64,000 bases of DNA from Aliiglaciecola sp. M165 (GTDB lineage Bacteria > Pseudomonadota > Gammaproteobacteria > Enterobacterales > Alteromonadaceae): assembly GCF_007197995.1 (NCBI RefSeq), contig NZ_VKKH01000005.1:301600-365599 (forward strand), read 5' to 3'. Shown here one piece after another: positions 53,249-62,588 of the stretch (position 1 is its first letter; each line of letters opens with the position of its first letter). The position numbers and the translations under genes were made by a program. The notes under the pieces are model-generated. The model made no database searches and had not been told where the DNA came from. It saw nothing but the letters and a program-made list of their open reading frames with translations.

Positions 53249-54492
53249 TGCTTGAGCGTGAAACGGTACAAAATTGGTTAATGACCAAGCTAAGCCTCAT
53301 TGACAAAGACGTCACGGAACAAAGTTGGTCTTTCCAGTTAACTGCAGTTTTATTGCTCATCGTTTTTGCCTACGTGATATTTAAATTTACTCATTTTGTG
53401 ATGCGCGGAAGAATTGAAAAGCTTGTCGCGAAGAGCAAAAACAATTGGGATGATGAATTACAAAAGCATGGTTTTTTCAAACGCTGTGGCCATATCGTTC
53501 CAGCAATTTTCATTTATTTGATGACCCCATTGTTCCTCAGCGACAGTGATCTGCTATATAGCATCATTCAAAAATCCATGCTGATTTATATTGTTCTGTC
53601 GGTCGTTTGGGCATGCAGTGCATTGTTCAATACCGTTGAAGACGTCTATAACGCATCAGAACTGGCCAAACGAGCGCCTATCACCGGCTTTATTCAAGTT
53701 GCTAAACTAATCATCCTGATCATTGCCATCCTGTTGGTGATTTCCAGTTTGTTGAACAAATCTCCATTGTTGTTGCTTTCCGGTCTAGGTGCCGTGACAG
53801 CCATACTGTTGTTACTATTCAGAGATACCATTTTGGGCTTTGTAGCCGGAATTCAAATTGCCGCCAATCGCATGGTCAATACCGGCGATTGGATTGAACT
53901 GCAAAAATATGGTGCAGACGGTGAAGTCTTGGAAGTCGGACTTACTACAGTCAAAGTGCAGAATTGGGATAAAACCATTTCCACACTGCCAACCTATACG
54001 CTGATTAGCGATTCAGTGAAAAACTGGCGAGGCATGTCTGAATCCGGTGGTCGACGTATCAAACGCGCCATTAGAATTGACATAAAAAGTATCGATTTTT
54101 GTGACGCCTCAACCTTAGATCAATACAAAAAAATTCGTTATATCAGCGAGTATATAGAAAGAAAACTAGAGCAATTACGGGAATATCACAATCAGCAAAA
54201 TATCGATGAGCAAGACTTGCTCAACGGTCGTCGATTGACAAATATAGGAACTTTTAGGGCATATGTCACTGCATATCTAAAAAACCATCCTCAATTGAAT
54301 AAAGACATGACTATGATGGTGCGCCAGTTACCACCCACTGAAACTGGCTTGCCGCTGGAAATATATTGCTTTTGTGCGGATAAGAATTGGGTCAACTATG
54401 AAGGCGTTCAAGCCGATATATTTGATCATGTATTAGCCATGCTGCCGGTATTTAATTTGCGTGCATATCAACGAGTCAGTGATCAAAGTTAA
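53248..54492 (+). CDS. ybdG: YbdG-type (MscM) mechanosensitive channel
   Basis: A 414-residue MscS-superfamily channel that follows E. coli YbdG along its length. The pore-lining helix is SGLGAVTAILLLLFRDTILGFVAGIQIAANRM. The beta domain has GDWIELQKYGADGEVLEVGLTTVKVQNWD. The C-terminal part keeps RRLTNIGTFRAYVTAYLKNHP and MMVRQLPPTETGLPLEIYCF. About five transmembrane helices. It opens at moderate membrane tension during mild osmotic downshift. Translational coupling to two phospholipid acyltransferases links lipid remodelling with tension sensing. Confidence 0.92.
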   Translation: MLERETVQNWLMTKLSLIDKDVTEQSWSFQLTAVLLLIVFAYVIFKFTHFVMRGRIEKLVAKSKNNWDDELQKHGFFKRCGHIVPAIFIYLMTPLFLSDSDLLYSIIQKSMLIYIVLSVVWACSALFNTVEDVYNASELAKRAPITGFIQVAKLIILIIAILLVISSLLNKSPLLLLSGLGAVTAILLLLFRDTILGFVAGIQIAANRMVNTGDWIELQKYGADGEVLEVGLTTVKVQNWDKTISTLPTYTLISDSVKNWRGMSESGGRRIKRAIRIDIKSIDFCDASTLDQYKKIRYISEYIERKLEQLREYHNQQNIDEQDLLNGRRLTNIGTFRAYVTAYLKNHPQLNKDMTMMVRQLPPTETGLPLEIYCFCADKNWVNYEGVQADIFDHVLAMLPVFNLRAYQRVSDQS

Positions 54493-54509
54493 TCTTCGCA
54501 CTAACCATT

Positions 54510-55151
54510 TTACTTTTCAGTAATCGAAGGTTCTGAAAGACTGAGCTTGCCTAGTTTGTTTAGTGTCAGCACGTGTATATATGCTTGTGTCGTGCTTTTT
54601 AAACGGCGTTCATAATATCTGGCAAAACAAGGGAAAATCAAAGCAAGAGAGATCACCCCAGCGACAACTTTTCCATCAAACAAAAACACTACTCCAACCA
54701 ACAAACAGACAACTAAAAGGCTGCGAAAGAACTTTGAATCAGCTTCCAATCGGTGCACGTCTTGGGCTGCCGCAGGAGAACAGGTCAATAAAACCGAGCG
54801 CGACCATTGGAAAGTGTTGAGCGCTTTTTGTTCAGGTTCATCGATCAAACTGTCGCGCAAGTTGCTCGCACAGGTAAACGCACTTGTATTGCCATAGGGG
54901 TTTAGTTTTTCGCGGATCCCGTTGTAAAGCGGATCGATGTATGACCCTAGCAAGAAAATCAAATGCCCGAGAAAATAGGCAACCGCTAAAAAAGCCACCC
55001 ACTTCTCCCCTGCACTATCAGGCGCGAAGATGATCTGCCCAAAAATCATGCTACCTACGTAGGGTTCCAAAATTGCAGTTGCAATGGAACCGGGCAATAA
55101 AATGGCAAAGAGATCGATGACACCCACATAGAATTCACTTGGTTTAGCCAT
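54510..55151 (-). CDS. Multi-pass membrane hypothetical protein
   Basis: A 213-residue protein with hydrophobic segments near residues 10-35, 50-70 and 140-180, and a cytoplasmic-looking middle (85-135) and basic C-terminus. The opening FYVGVIDLFAILLPGSI and the following LGHLIFLLGSYIDPLYNG recall a family seen next to various defence and membrane genes, but I cannot name it. It is convergent with ybdG and transcribed alone. Confidence 0.65.
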   Translation of the reverse strand: MAKPSEFYVGVIDLFAILLPGSIATAILEPYVGSMIFGQIIFAPDSAGEKWVAFLAVAYFLGHLIFLLGSYIDPLYNGIREKLNPYGNTSAFTCASNLRDSLIDEPEQKALNTFQWSRSVLLTCSPAAAQDVHRLEADSKFFRSLLVVCLLVGVVFLFDGKVVAGVISLALIFPCFARYYERRLKSTTQAYIHVLTLNKLGKLSLSEPSITEK

Positions 55152-55291
55152 GCCTATCGCTCCAAAAAGTTTCTAAAGTTAAGTATGGATAATAAACGCC
55201 TTCTCGCAACCTATGGCAGTAATATTACCGGTTGAAAACAGCGCATGATTCAAACCATGCGCTACGATGACAATATCGCCAATACTTGAGT

Positions 55292-56278
55292 CTAATTGTG
55301 ACTGCCTGAATTCAGGCTCAACTGATAGGCAACATCCAGGGCATCAACGTAAGCGACTTCGTGATCTGGAGTAATACCGGTTTTTTCCCAGTTCTGTTGA
55401 TTTGCAGATATCACTGGCTTTGACAACGAGATCCTGAAAACCAGCTCGTCAGTAATTTTTTTCACTCCCACATAAAAGCCTGCACCAGCGGTAATATCAC
55501 CCACTACCACGGCCTTGTGGTTAGCTTGTAATACACCGGTAAAAAGCTCCGATGCGCTAGCTGTTGTGCGGCTTGTCAGTACCCACACCGGATAGTCTCC
55601 ATGAAATTTTGTGTGGGCGCTTTTGTCCGTTATTTTTATGATATCGAGGATTTCATTATTACTATCAATGGTTTCCCACAGCTGAGTTTCCATAGGAAGA
55701 AAGTAGCTCAACATATATTGAGCCAACCAAGGTGAACCGCCTAACGTATCTCGCAAATCCACAATCAGCCCATTGCTGTTTTGTAAAAATTGAAATGCAG
55801 CATCAACCGTTCGCCTGGCGTTTTCATCCGGATGAAACTTATTAAATTTCAAGTAACCGATATTTCCGGATAAGTACCTCACTTCTTCAAAAGAGTAATT
55901 ATAAGTAAGCTTCCCTTCTGCGTGTTTAAGTATGTGTGTCAACTCTTCCCCTGGCTCTAACGTATAAAGGCTTAAATGTTTGTCACCAGTAATAGCACGC
56001 ACGTCATCACCAATCACCTGCGCAAACGCTTTAATTGAGGACAAATTGGTATAGTGGCCGAGGGTCAATCGGTTCGAGAATATTTGCCGCAATTGTGGGA
56101 CAACCTGCGGTTCGATATAGTTTTCTTCCATCACGTCCAACGTCTGCTCGATGAGTAACTTGACGTGTTCTGACTGCATATTCGCCTGCTTGGCCTGCAC
56201 CGAAGTGAGCAGGCCAACACTCAGCAGCATCACTAATGCAAGCTGTCTTAAATGGTTTAAATCGATTTTATAATTCAT
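55292..56278 (-). CDS. S41-family (tail-specific/IRBP-like) serine protease
   Basis: A 328-residue exported protein from the ATG at 56278, which has AGAGGT six bases upstream. It has a signal peptide (LALVMLLSVGLLTSVQAK). An N-terminal S41 helical domain (LIEQTLDVMEENYIEP) is followed by the catalytic domain. The serine is in RTTASASELFTGVLQA, the GLIVDLRDTLGGSPW strand-turn precedes it, and the VVVGDITAGAGFYV loop follows. There is no PDZ domain, like the retinoid-binding-protein-like branch. Such proteases degrade periplasmic proteins or peptides. The next gene upstream is a small exported protein, and beyond it are the lipase foldase and lipase. Confidence 0.9.
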   Translation of the reverse strand: MNYKIDLNHLRQLALVMLLSVGLLTSVQAKQANMQSEHVKLLIEQTLDVMEENYIEPQVVPQLRQIFSNRLTLGHYTNLSSIKAFAQVIGDDVRAITGDKHLSLYTLEPGEELTHILKHAEGKLTYNYSFEEVRYLSGNIGYLKFNKFHPDENARRTVDAAFQFLQNSNGLIVDLRDTLGGSPWLAQYMLSYFLPMETQLWETIDSNNEILDIIKITDKSAHTKFHGDYPVWVLTSRTTASASELFTGVLQANHKAVVVGDITAGAGFYVGVKKITDELVFRISLSKPVISANQQNWEKTGITPDHEVAYVDALDVAYQLSLNSGSHN

Positions 56279-56351
56279 TGTGTTACCTCTTTTCAATATT
56301 CATATCAACAGTGGCCAGAAATAGCCAAAAAGCACTTTAGATCGTTGATAT

Positions 56352-56756
56352 TCAGAGGTAAGCGTTGATTATCCTAAATTGAAGGCCTGTGTCTTTCCAT
56401 CCAGATATTCGTATTCGAGCAACTGGGTGATTGACAAACCATTTGACAGGGAGCGGTTCCGTTATTAAATGTGCATCAGAGTGTAAAACTGAGAACAATG
56501 TGCTGATTACGTCGACAAGTCGCCAATCAGGTTGTTGTTTGTAATGCTGAAAATGACTGGCATTAGACGCAGTAGAAGTAACAGCCAACGAGTCGTCTAA
56601 AGAAAATGCATTGGAATAAGCTGTTGTCGAGGAAACAAAGGTTGCGTCAGATGGGGACTGATTTGTTGACGTTGACTCTGCAATCAAGCACAGCCATGTG
56701 CACAATAAAACTGCGACACCGCATTTCCAGAACTGATTCAATCCGATTACTTGCAC
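56352..56756 (-). CDS. Possible small exported hypothetical protein
   Basis: A 134-residue frame from a GTG, with a hydrophobic N-terminus (WKCGVAVLLCTWLCLIAES) that could be a signal peptide. A serine/threonine-rich stretch and a folded-looking end (DTGLQFRIINAYL) follow. The ribosome binding site is poor and I know no homologue. It lies between the S41 protease and the foldase on the same strand. Confidence 0.4.
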   Translation of the reverse strand: MQVIGLNQFWKCGVAVLLCTWLCLIAESTSTNQSPSDATFVSSTTAYSNAFSLDDSLAVTSTASNASHFQHYKQQPDWRLVDVISTLFSVLHSDAHLITEPLPVKWFVNHPVARIRISGWKDTGLQFRIINAYL

Positions 56757-56840
56757 GTGTGACTAAACTCACCACTTCACATGCAATGGTTATGGTGGCG
56801 ACGAATTGATAAATCAAGCGGCATCATGCTATAGCTTTTG

Positions 56841-57755
56841 TCATTGCCCCAACAGCACTCTTGCTCGTTTTGCCTGATTTGTAGAAAAATGTTGTTCTAA
56901 CCATGCTTGTTGATTGTCGTTTGGCACCTTCTCATATACCTCTTTTAGTTGTTCAACACGCGCTTTAAATAGGGCTTGTTTATCCCAACTTGCTTCCAGT
57001 CTTGATGCAGCTTGATCACCAAATTGTGCGCGTACTAATGCTAACTTATGTTGATTGGAGGTAGGCATTTGCTTGATTCGGTGCAAAGACTTTAGTTGCA
57101 ACGATGGCTCGAAGGCTTGTTTTTCACTTTCCGGCATACTGTCGAAGTGGTGTTGAAGCAACGCTGATTTTTGTGCCTGGCTAAGAGTCGAGTCCTTAGC
57201 GATCTTGTAGCGTGCTAGTGCATTGCTTTCAATTTTTTGCTCTAGTCCAAAAAGCACATGAATTTCGTTTTCGGAGAAAAATTGGTATTTAAGATCATTG
57301 ATTTGAGCCAGCCGATATTCGATTTCAGCCACAGCAGAGGAATAGTTCACCGTCTGCGCTTCGACCTCAGAAAGTGCAAGCTTATAGTCAACGTACCGTT
57401 CGAACAAAGCAACAAATTGCTCGCAACCTTGGGCATTTAATTTTTCTGACAAACAATATTGATTGGCCAAAGCCAGCAAGGCGTCTTTAGCTTGGGATTC
57501 AGCGTCTAATATCAGCGCATCAAATACATCCTTAATTCCTTCAAAGAGAACAAAGTTTTTTCCCTTTTGCACAATGGCTGGCAACACTGAGAGATCCGTT
57601 TTAACCTTTAGATTGAACGCGTCTTGTTTTGCCACAGAAACGCTTTTGCTAATGTGATCAGACGCAGGCTGGGGATCATTACTGTACAAAACATAAGCAA
57701 GTGTTGCAGCACTGACGCTGCATACACTGCTTAGAATGATGACTGCTTTGTTCAT
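56841..57755 (-). CDS. lifO: Lipase-specific foldase (LifO-type chaperone)
   Basis: A 304-residue lipase chaperone, anchored by one N-terminal helix (VIILSSVCSVSAATLAYVLY) with the rest periplasmic. It is almost all alpha-helical, with family segments such as FEGIKDVFDALI, EIEYRLAQINDLKYQFFSENEIHVLFG and RAQFGDQAASRLEASWDKQ. It folds the secreted lipase before export by the type II system. The start codon (57755) overlaps the lipase stop as TGATG, so the pair is translationally coupled. Family members run from about 280 to 350 residues. Confidence 0.9.
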   Translation of the reverse strand: MNKAVIILSSVCSVSAATLAYVLYSNDPQPASDHISKSVSVAKQDAFNLKVKTDLSVLPAIVQKGKNFVLFEGIKDVFDALILDAESQAKDALLALANQYCLSEKLNAQGCEQFVALFERYVDYKLALSEVEAQTVNYSSAVAEIEYRLAQINDLKYQFFSENEIHVLFGLEQKIESNALARYKIAKDSTLSQAQKSALLQHHFDSMPESEKQAFEPSLQLKSLHRIKQMPTSNQHKLALVRAQFGDQAASRLEASWDKQALFKARVEQLKEVYEKVPNDNQQAWLEQHFSTNQAKRARVLLGQ

Positions 57756-58690
57756 CAAAGGCCCATTTGTTTTAGGCGATTGCCATGTCTAAGGAAAACT
57801 TGCACAGGATCGGTTTCGAACAAGTGATGAATACCGAACGTCTGATTCACTTCATCTAAATGATTCATTCTGTAATTGTCCTTGAGCACATAGCCTAGAT
57901 GAGAACTGCAAGAAGACACTAATCCGTCGCTGGGTTCATTAAACGCCAGGCCCAGAATTGCAATCACAGGGTCAGCAATATCAAAAACGTTGGTGTAGGT
58001 AGAGGCGCCGCTCCAAGAAAAATAGTAAACATCGTTATCTGCCAGCAGATCCCCATTGTTGGCACAATAGCTTGTTGGCATGCCTTCTGGGTAGAGGCTA
58101 TTAAATTGCAACGTTTTTTCCGTAGTGAGGGCCTCAAGTGCAGCAATGGTGTCGGTAGGAAGATTGTTTGGGTTACTCCCAGAAACAAGCTCTAAAAAAT
58201 TGGTAAACGCATTTGTCACCGTTCCGGCAACCGCTTCTAGTCCTGAATTTTCAGGCAGTTTGTCACGAACTAAATCTGCCACACTGGAGCCCCAATTAAC
58301 CCCAGCTACTGAGGTCGCCGATGCCACCAACTCAGGTGCAACACTGGCAACATATCTTGCGGTTGGACCACCATGACTATGGCCGATTAGGTTAACTTTT
58401 TCTGCGCCAGTTAAGGCGATGACATCTTCAACGTAGGCAAGTAATTGTTCACCACGAACTTCGGTAGAGTTAGCCGGTGATACTGTCGCTACAAATACGG
58501 TTGCACCGTTGTTGGCTAACTTACTGGGCACTTTATAAAAGTAATCTGCCCACAGAATGTCATCAAAGCCAAACAGGCCATGAACGAGTACAATGGGATA
58601 CTTAGTTTTAGCGTAGGTGCCTGCTAGAGCCGCATTGGACCAACTCAAGATTAAACTCATCAGACTAATCACTAACAACAATCTTTTCAT
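57755..58690 (-). CDS. lipA: Secreted triacylglycerol lipase, family I.1/I.2
   Basis: A 311-residue lipase with a signal peptide (cleavage near LAGT). The oxyanion motif is YPIVLVHGLFGFDD and the nucleophile elbow GHSHGG. The acid is in FNEPSDGLVSSCSSHLG and the histidine in RMNHLDEVNQTFG. Two cysteines (NGDLL-flanking C near 208 and C near 261) should form the stabilising disulfide. A Ca2+ site typical of Pseudomonas-like lipases is plausible. It is secreted by the type II system after folding by LifO. The 5' leader has a 26-base palindrome (58736-58761). Confidence 0.93.
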   Translation of the reverse strand: MKRLLLVISLMSLILSWSNAALAGTYAKTKYPIVLVHGLFGFDDILWADYFYKVPSKLANNGATVFVATVSPANSTEVRGEQLLAYVEDVIALTGAEKVNLIGHSHGGPTARYVASVAPELVASATSVAGVNWGSSVADLVRDKLPENSGLEAVAGTVTNAFTNFLELVSGSNPNNLPTDTIAALEALTTEKTLQFNSLYPEGMPTSYCANNGDLLADNDVYYFSWSGASTYTNVFDIADPVIAILGLAFNEPSDGLVSSCSSHLGYVLKDNYRMNHLDEVNQTFGIHHLFETDPVQVFLRHGNRLKQMGL

Positions 58691-58735
58691 GTCTTTTCCT
58701 ATGTGTGTTTTTTAATATTTTTATCGAATGTAGAG

Positions 58736-58761
58736 CAAGAGGTAAGACGTCAGACCTCTTG
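58736..58761 (-). promoter_or_regulatory. Palindrome in the lipase leader
   Basis: CAAGAGGT and ACCTCTTG are perfect eight-base arms around a GACGTC centre; 11 of 13 positions match across 26 bases. It lies about 45 bases before the lipase ATG. Symmetry and position fit an operator for a dimeric regulator; an mRNA hairpin is the alternative. Confidence 0.6.
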
Positions 58762-59077
58762 ATGTAAATGATTGGTTAACAGATTAACAATTGCAACACT
58801 TTTCGGTTAATAAAATAACCACAACAAGAGTTATGGCCAATAACTTTACATGATAAAGAAAAGTTTAAAGAAATTAAAAAATCATTTTTTAATATATTTT
58901 TCATATAGTTATACAGAGTTTAAAGATTAACGAAATATAAGAAGTTGACACATAGATGGCTCGACATTCAAACCGGTGATATTAAACATTTATTTAACAT
59001 ATGATCACAATTTAGTCAGCCATGAAACTTGTCAGGATTCTTTAGCACTAACTTGTTAGCGTTTTCCCCAATCAATA
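58762..59077. other. AT-rich divergent intergenic region
   Basis: No gene is seen in this 316-base stretch between the lipase and the phosphotransferase. It should hold both promoters. There are several T and A runs and a TTGACA (58945-58950) on the plus strand that could be a -35 for the phosphotransferase, but I find no convincing -10 at a proper distance. Confidence 0.45.
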
Positions 59078-60061
59078 ATGATTAAAACTATGAAACTAGA
59101 ACAATTAAAACGAAGTAAAGGCGAGTTTCAGCAGCCCGTCGATGAGTTAACCTTACAACGCAGCTTGCAGCATGAGCTTAGCGATGAAAACGTTCTAGCA
59201 GTTAAAGAAATTGATGCGGGGTTCTTCAACAATACGTATTGTGTGGAAACTTCTAAAAATAAGTATATTTTGAAAGTTGCTCCGGTATCCGGTGCGGACG
59301 TTTTTTACAATGAGCGATACTTAATGCAACGGGAGCGATCCCTAGCTGACACCTTGCACAAGGTCAGTGAGCTGATACCTGACTATCTGCGCTTTTTCAA
59401 AATTGCTCAGCGCGACGCCTTTTTGCAACCCTTTATCGAAGGGAAACTTTGGCATGATGTTATTGATGAGTTAACCGAAGAGGAAAATACTCAGCTGTGG
59501 CAACAATTAGGACAATTTGCTAAAACCCTACACAGTGTCGAGGGCGAATCCTTTGGATACCCTGATCCCTTTGTGCGTTTCGAACGATGGTCCGAGTTTA
59601 TCACAGACAATGTGACTGGCATGATCGATGATGCCAAGCGACTAGGCGTTTATCATTCAGAAATACAAGCCTATGAATCGCTATTGCCGTATTTTTTTGA
59701 AGACTTGGACGAGATCAAAAAAGCAAACCTTCTTCATGGCGATCTATGGCCTAGAAACGTCATCATTGAAGGCCAAAACAAAGATATTCATATCAAGGCG
59801 GTATTGGATGCTGAAAGAGCATTTTGGGGTGACCCGATCAGCGATTGGGTGTTAATCCAATACGGTGTGCCCGAGGCATTTTGGCAAGGTTATGGTCAGA
59901 ATATAGTGACGATCGCCAATCCTGCGGTAGTTCAAGTGTACAAAGGCATGTATTTTTTATTGAATATTATCGAAGCTACGAGGTTTGATGAATCTGATGA
60001 GGCGCCCAGAAAAGCGCTTTATAGAGTAAATCAAAAACTAGATAGCAGGAGGAGCAAATAA
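59078..60061 (+). CDS. Phosphotransferase family protein (APH/fructosamine kinase-like)
   Basis: A 327-residue protein kinase-like phosphotransferase. The nucleotide-binding lobe has DAGFFNNTYCVET and YILKVAP (the ATP lysine). The catalytic loop is ANLLHGDLWPRNVIIEG and the metal-binding aspartate is in AVLDAERAFWGDPISDWVLI. It resembles aminoglycoside phosphotransferase/choline kinase-type small-molecule kinases. Start choice between ATG 59078 and 59090 is open; neither has a strong ribosome binding site. It is monocistronic. Nothing indicates antibiotic resistance. Confidence 0.85.
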   Translation: MIKTMKLEQLKRSKGEFQQPVDELTLQRSLQHELSDENVLAVKEIDAGFFNNTYCVETSKNKYILKVAPVSGADVFYNERYLMQRERSLADTLHKVSELIPDYLRFFKIAQRDAFLQPFIEGKLWHDVIDELTEEENTQLWQQLGQFAKTLHSVEGESFGYPDPFVRFERWSEFITDNVTGMIDDAKRLGVYHSEIQAYESLLPYFFEDLDEIKKANLLHGDLWPRNVIIEGQNKDIHIKAVLDAERAFWGDPISDWVLIQYGVPEAFWQGYGQNIVTIANPAVVQVYKGMYFLLNIIEATRFDESDEAPRKALYRVNQKLDSRRSK

Positions 60062-60393
60062 CTCAAGCCGCTGTGTGCGAGACGCTGTTGCTCAGTGAGT
60101 ATGAATCAAACGGCGGTTGTGTACGTGGAGCGGAATCTCTTGTAGATAAACAGTTGGCGCAGGTTGTAAGAATTCTAATCGCAAACTGCCGGAAAATACT
60201 GAAATGATGCTAACGCCGGCAACGCGCGTAAAGGCACCCCTAGACCGAATTGGCTTCCATATGTAAAATTAAGCCACAAATGTTATACAGCATTCTGAAT
60301 CTTTGGCTGGAAATCTGGCAGGACTGACACTGACATGTTTACAGCGCCAATCACGAACCTACTTTTTTATTTCTAAAACTCCCAAGGATACAA
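60062..60393. other. Intergenic stretch without a gene
   Basis: I see no coding potential in these 330 bases, either by frame length or by start signals. GC-rich patches (60215-60240) do not form a convincing hairpin or recombination site. Confidence 0.5.
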
Positions 60394-60963
60394 ATGAGAC
60401 GTGACGCTATAGATATCATTCACTATCAAGAAATTTGGCAAGAGCAATTCAATCTAGCAAAAGAAGACCTTGAACTTGCCTTGGGAGAAATTTCAGTTTG
60501 CATTGAACACATAGGCTCTACGTCCATCCATGATATGCCATCTAAAAATAGGATAGATATTCAGATTGGAGTTAGAGATATTTCAGGTGAGTGTTGTGAA
60601 CTAATTAATACGAAGCTGATGGCGTTTGGCTTCCCGGCTGCCTATATTAGCGTTGATCACCTGCCCCCGAATGAGGCAGATGAACAACAGTGGAAAAAGA
60701 TCTATTTACAAGGTCGCACTAATAGATGGAACTTTAAAGCCAATATTCATATTCGAGCCGTCGGAGCTAAAAATTTTAACTACGCTCTGTTATTCAGAGA
60801 TTACTTAAGGAATAACTCTGAAGCGGCTATAGCTTATGCGAGATTAAAAAAGTCATTGGCAAAATACACACAATTTGACAGGAACGCTTATTGCGAAGTT
60901 AAAGACCCCGTATGTGATTTAATTATGATAAATGCAAGAAATTGGGCCGAGTGTAGAGAGTAG
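60394..60963 (+). CDS. GrpB/UPF0157 family protein
   Basis: A 189-residue protein with the GrpB signature IEHIGSTSIHDMPSKNRIDIQIGV, which places it in the nucleotidyltransferase fold. A charged C-terminal helix follows (LLFRDYLRNNSEAAIAYARLKKSLA). AAGGA lies six bases before the ATG. GrpB-like proteins have no established role; they often occur as single accessory genes, consistent with this gene-poor, variable part of the window. Confidence 0.88.
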   Translation: MRRDAIDIIHYQEIWQEQFNLAKEDLELALGEISVCIEHIGSTSIHDMPSKNRIDIQIGVRDISGECCELINTKLMAFGFPAAYISVDHLPPNEADEQQWKKIYLQGRTNRWNFKANIHIRAVGAKNFNYALLFRDYLRNNSEAAIAYARLKKSLAKYTQFDRNAYCEVKDPVCDLIMINARNWAECRE

Positions 60964-61598
60964 ATTATTTATTAGCTGAATAGGGATATTAGTAGCGTGC
61001 TTTTTTCTGTCATAAATCGTCAGCAGAAAACCTAAAAGTGAAGGTCTGCTTTTTATCTTTTGCTGCCGCTGAGAAACCACATAGCCAACTTCCGCTTTGG
61101 AAATAGAGCGGGACTTCGATTCGTCCTTTATTTCAGGATTGTCGGCAACAATGGACGCTCACTTTAAAGAATAGTCTTATCGCAACCCTTTCTATTCTCT
61201 TCTGATAGCAATGTTGGCTGGTTGAATGACGTCAATACGTACTATTTAGTGAAAAAAGTGGTCGTACCCCATTTTCCGAAGCTAAAAAAACACCATTTTA
61301 GTATGCTTGTTCAAGATTTCCATATGACTACTCGAATACCTTTCAACTTCACTTATTTTGCAAATATATGTGAGAGATATAATGAACATATACGACTTCC
61401 TTGTTTCAAACCGAATTGATCAATAATTTCAACTTCTTGTAATAGCAGTTACTAGCTATTGGAAAACGTAACGCAAAGCTAACTGGCACGAACAGAATGC
61501 GATAATTGTGGAAGCCTCGTATTGTGTTTGCGTCCCAGTGACCAGAGGGGACGAGTTTAGCATCTTGTTAAGTGCCGAGAATGAATGCATTGATTGAT
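60964..61598. other. Gene-poor region, possibly decayed sequence
   Basis: A 635-base stretch with no supported gene. A 65-codon frame (61222-61419) has no ribosome binding site and no resemblance to known proteins. Short palindromic traces (for example GTCCC...GGGAC at 61531-61556) give the impression of remnants of accessory DNA, but I cannot identify the source. Confidence 0.45.
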
Positions 61599-62225
61599 TT
61601 AGTGCTCTTCCGATTTTTTGAAGCCGAGCAACACTGCTGTTGCAATTAGTCCAAAGCCAGACATACGATTTATTAACGCGTGATACTTACTATGAAGTTT
61701 TTGAGCTAGCCAACTTGAGCTAAAGCCATAGAAAAGCAAAAACAGTCCGTCTATAGCGATGTACGTAACACCTAGTACAAAAACCTGAGGTGCCAGTGAG
61801 TGATTTGGATTTAAAAACTGTGGAAACAGAGCTGCAAAAAACACTACGGCTTTTGGATTGGCAGCAGAGGTAATAAACCCGCGTAACCATAAATTAAGCA
61901 AAGGTGAAGTTGGGTTAATAGATGATTTTGGCTGTTGTTGAAACGAAGAACGAATTGTCTTAATGCCTATCCAAATAAGATAAGCCACGCCACCCCATTT
62001 GATGACCGCAAAGCCAAACTGGGATGATGTTACAACGGCAGCCAAACCAAACCCTGCCAGAGCTATTTGAATCGCATTCGCACATAAATCTCCCGCGGCA
62101 GTTGCCAGCGACTTTTGGAATCCGTTTGCCATGCCGACGGAAACCATCAGTAAATGACTAGGCCCAGGGCTGACCATGAATAAAAGAACAGTCGCCACGT
62201 ATAGCAGCCAGATATCAAAATTCAT
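61599..62225 (-). CDS. LysE/RhtB-family amino acid exporter
   Basis: A 208-residue exporter with six hydrophobic helices and the family pattern MVSPGPSHLLMVSVGMANGFQKSLATAAGD at the start. It also has GVAYLIWIGIKTIRSSF and AANPKAVVFFAALFPQFL. RhtB/LysE proteins pump out homoserine, threonine, lysine or their analogues. It is monocistronic; the substrate cannot be assigned. Confidence 0.92.
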   Translation of the reverse strand: MNFDIWLLYVATVLLFMVSPGPSHLLMVSVGMANGFQKSLATAAGDLCANAIQIALAGFGLAAVVTSSQFGFAVIKWGGVAYLIWIGIKTIRSSFQQQPKSSINPTSPLLNLWLRGFITSAANPKAVVFFAALFPQFLNPNHSLAPQVFVLGVTYIAIDGLFLLFYGFSSSWLAQKLHSKYHALINRMSGFGLIATAVLLGFKKSEEH

Positions 62226-62588
62226 AATGTATTTACCGAGTTATTTTAAACTGAATGACAACGGTACGTAACAACTTGTTATGGAGAATTCACAGTAACT
62301 CGCAGTCTGTTTCATGCGCTGAATCTCCACACCCTTTATTAATATTAGTAGCTTATTGCTAATTACCCGATAATTTCTGCTAAATTATTTGAGTATTACT
62401 GAGAATTCTAAGCGAGCAAATACCACTATAGACTGGAGATATTTAACTAGCCAATGGACGTTTCAACTACAAGTCGACTCAGCCTTTAGTCCGGGATTGG
62501 GGGCGAAAGCGAGCGTTCAACACTACTTAAATTGCGCCCCCGGACATCAAATTCGAACATTTGTTGTGCGATACTGCACTTTCCAGAG
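62226..62588. other. Intergenic stretch with nested GC-rich inverted repeat
   Basis: No gene is supported. GGGGGCG (62499-62505) and CGCCCCC (62535-62541) are a perfect inverted repeat. TCCGGG (62490-62495) and CCCGGA (62539-62544) give an alternative pairing with the same right arm. The GC content is far above the surroundings. A plus-strand frame over this area (62389-62679) runs antisense into the TerB-like gene and looks spurious. Confidence 0.5.

Noticed and set aside
56606..56809. 67-codon plus-strand frame opposite the small exported hypothetical gene
   Set aside because: No ribosome binding site; the minus-strand frame has a plausible signal peptide and matches the direction of its neighbours.
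61222..61419. 65-codon plus-strand frame in the gene-poor region
   Set aside because: No ribosome binding site, no recognisable domain, and an amino acid mix typical of random AT-rich sequence.
60062..61598. Possible integron attC sites around the GrpB-like gene
   Set aside because: No convincing RYYYAAC/GTTRRRY core pair in the right order and spacing, and no integrase gene in the window.
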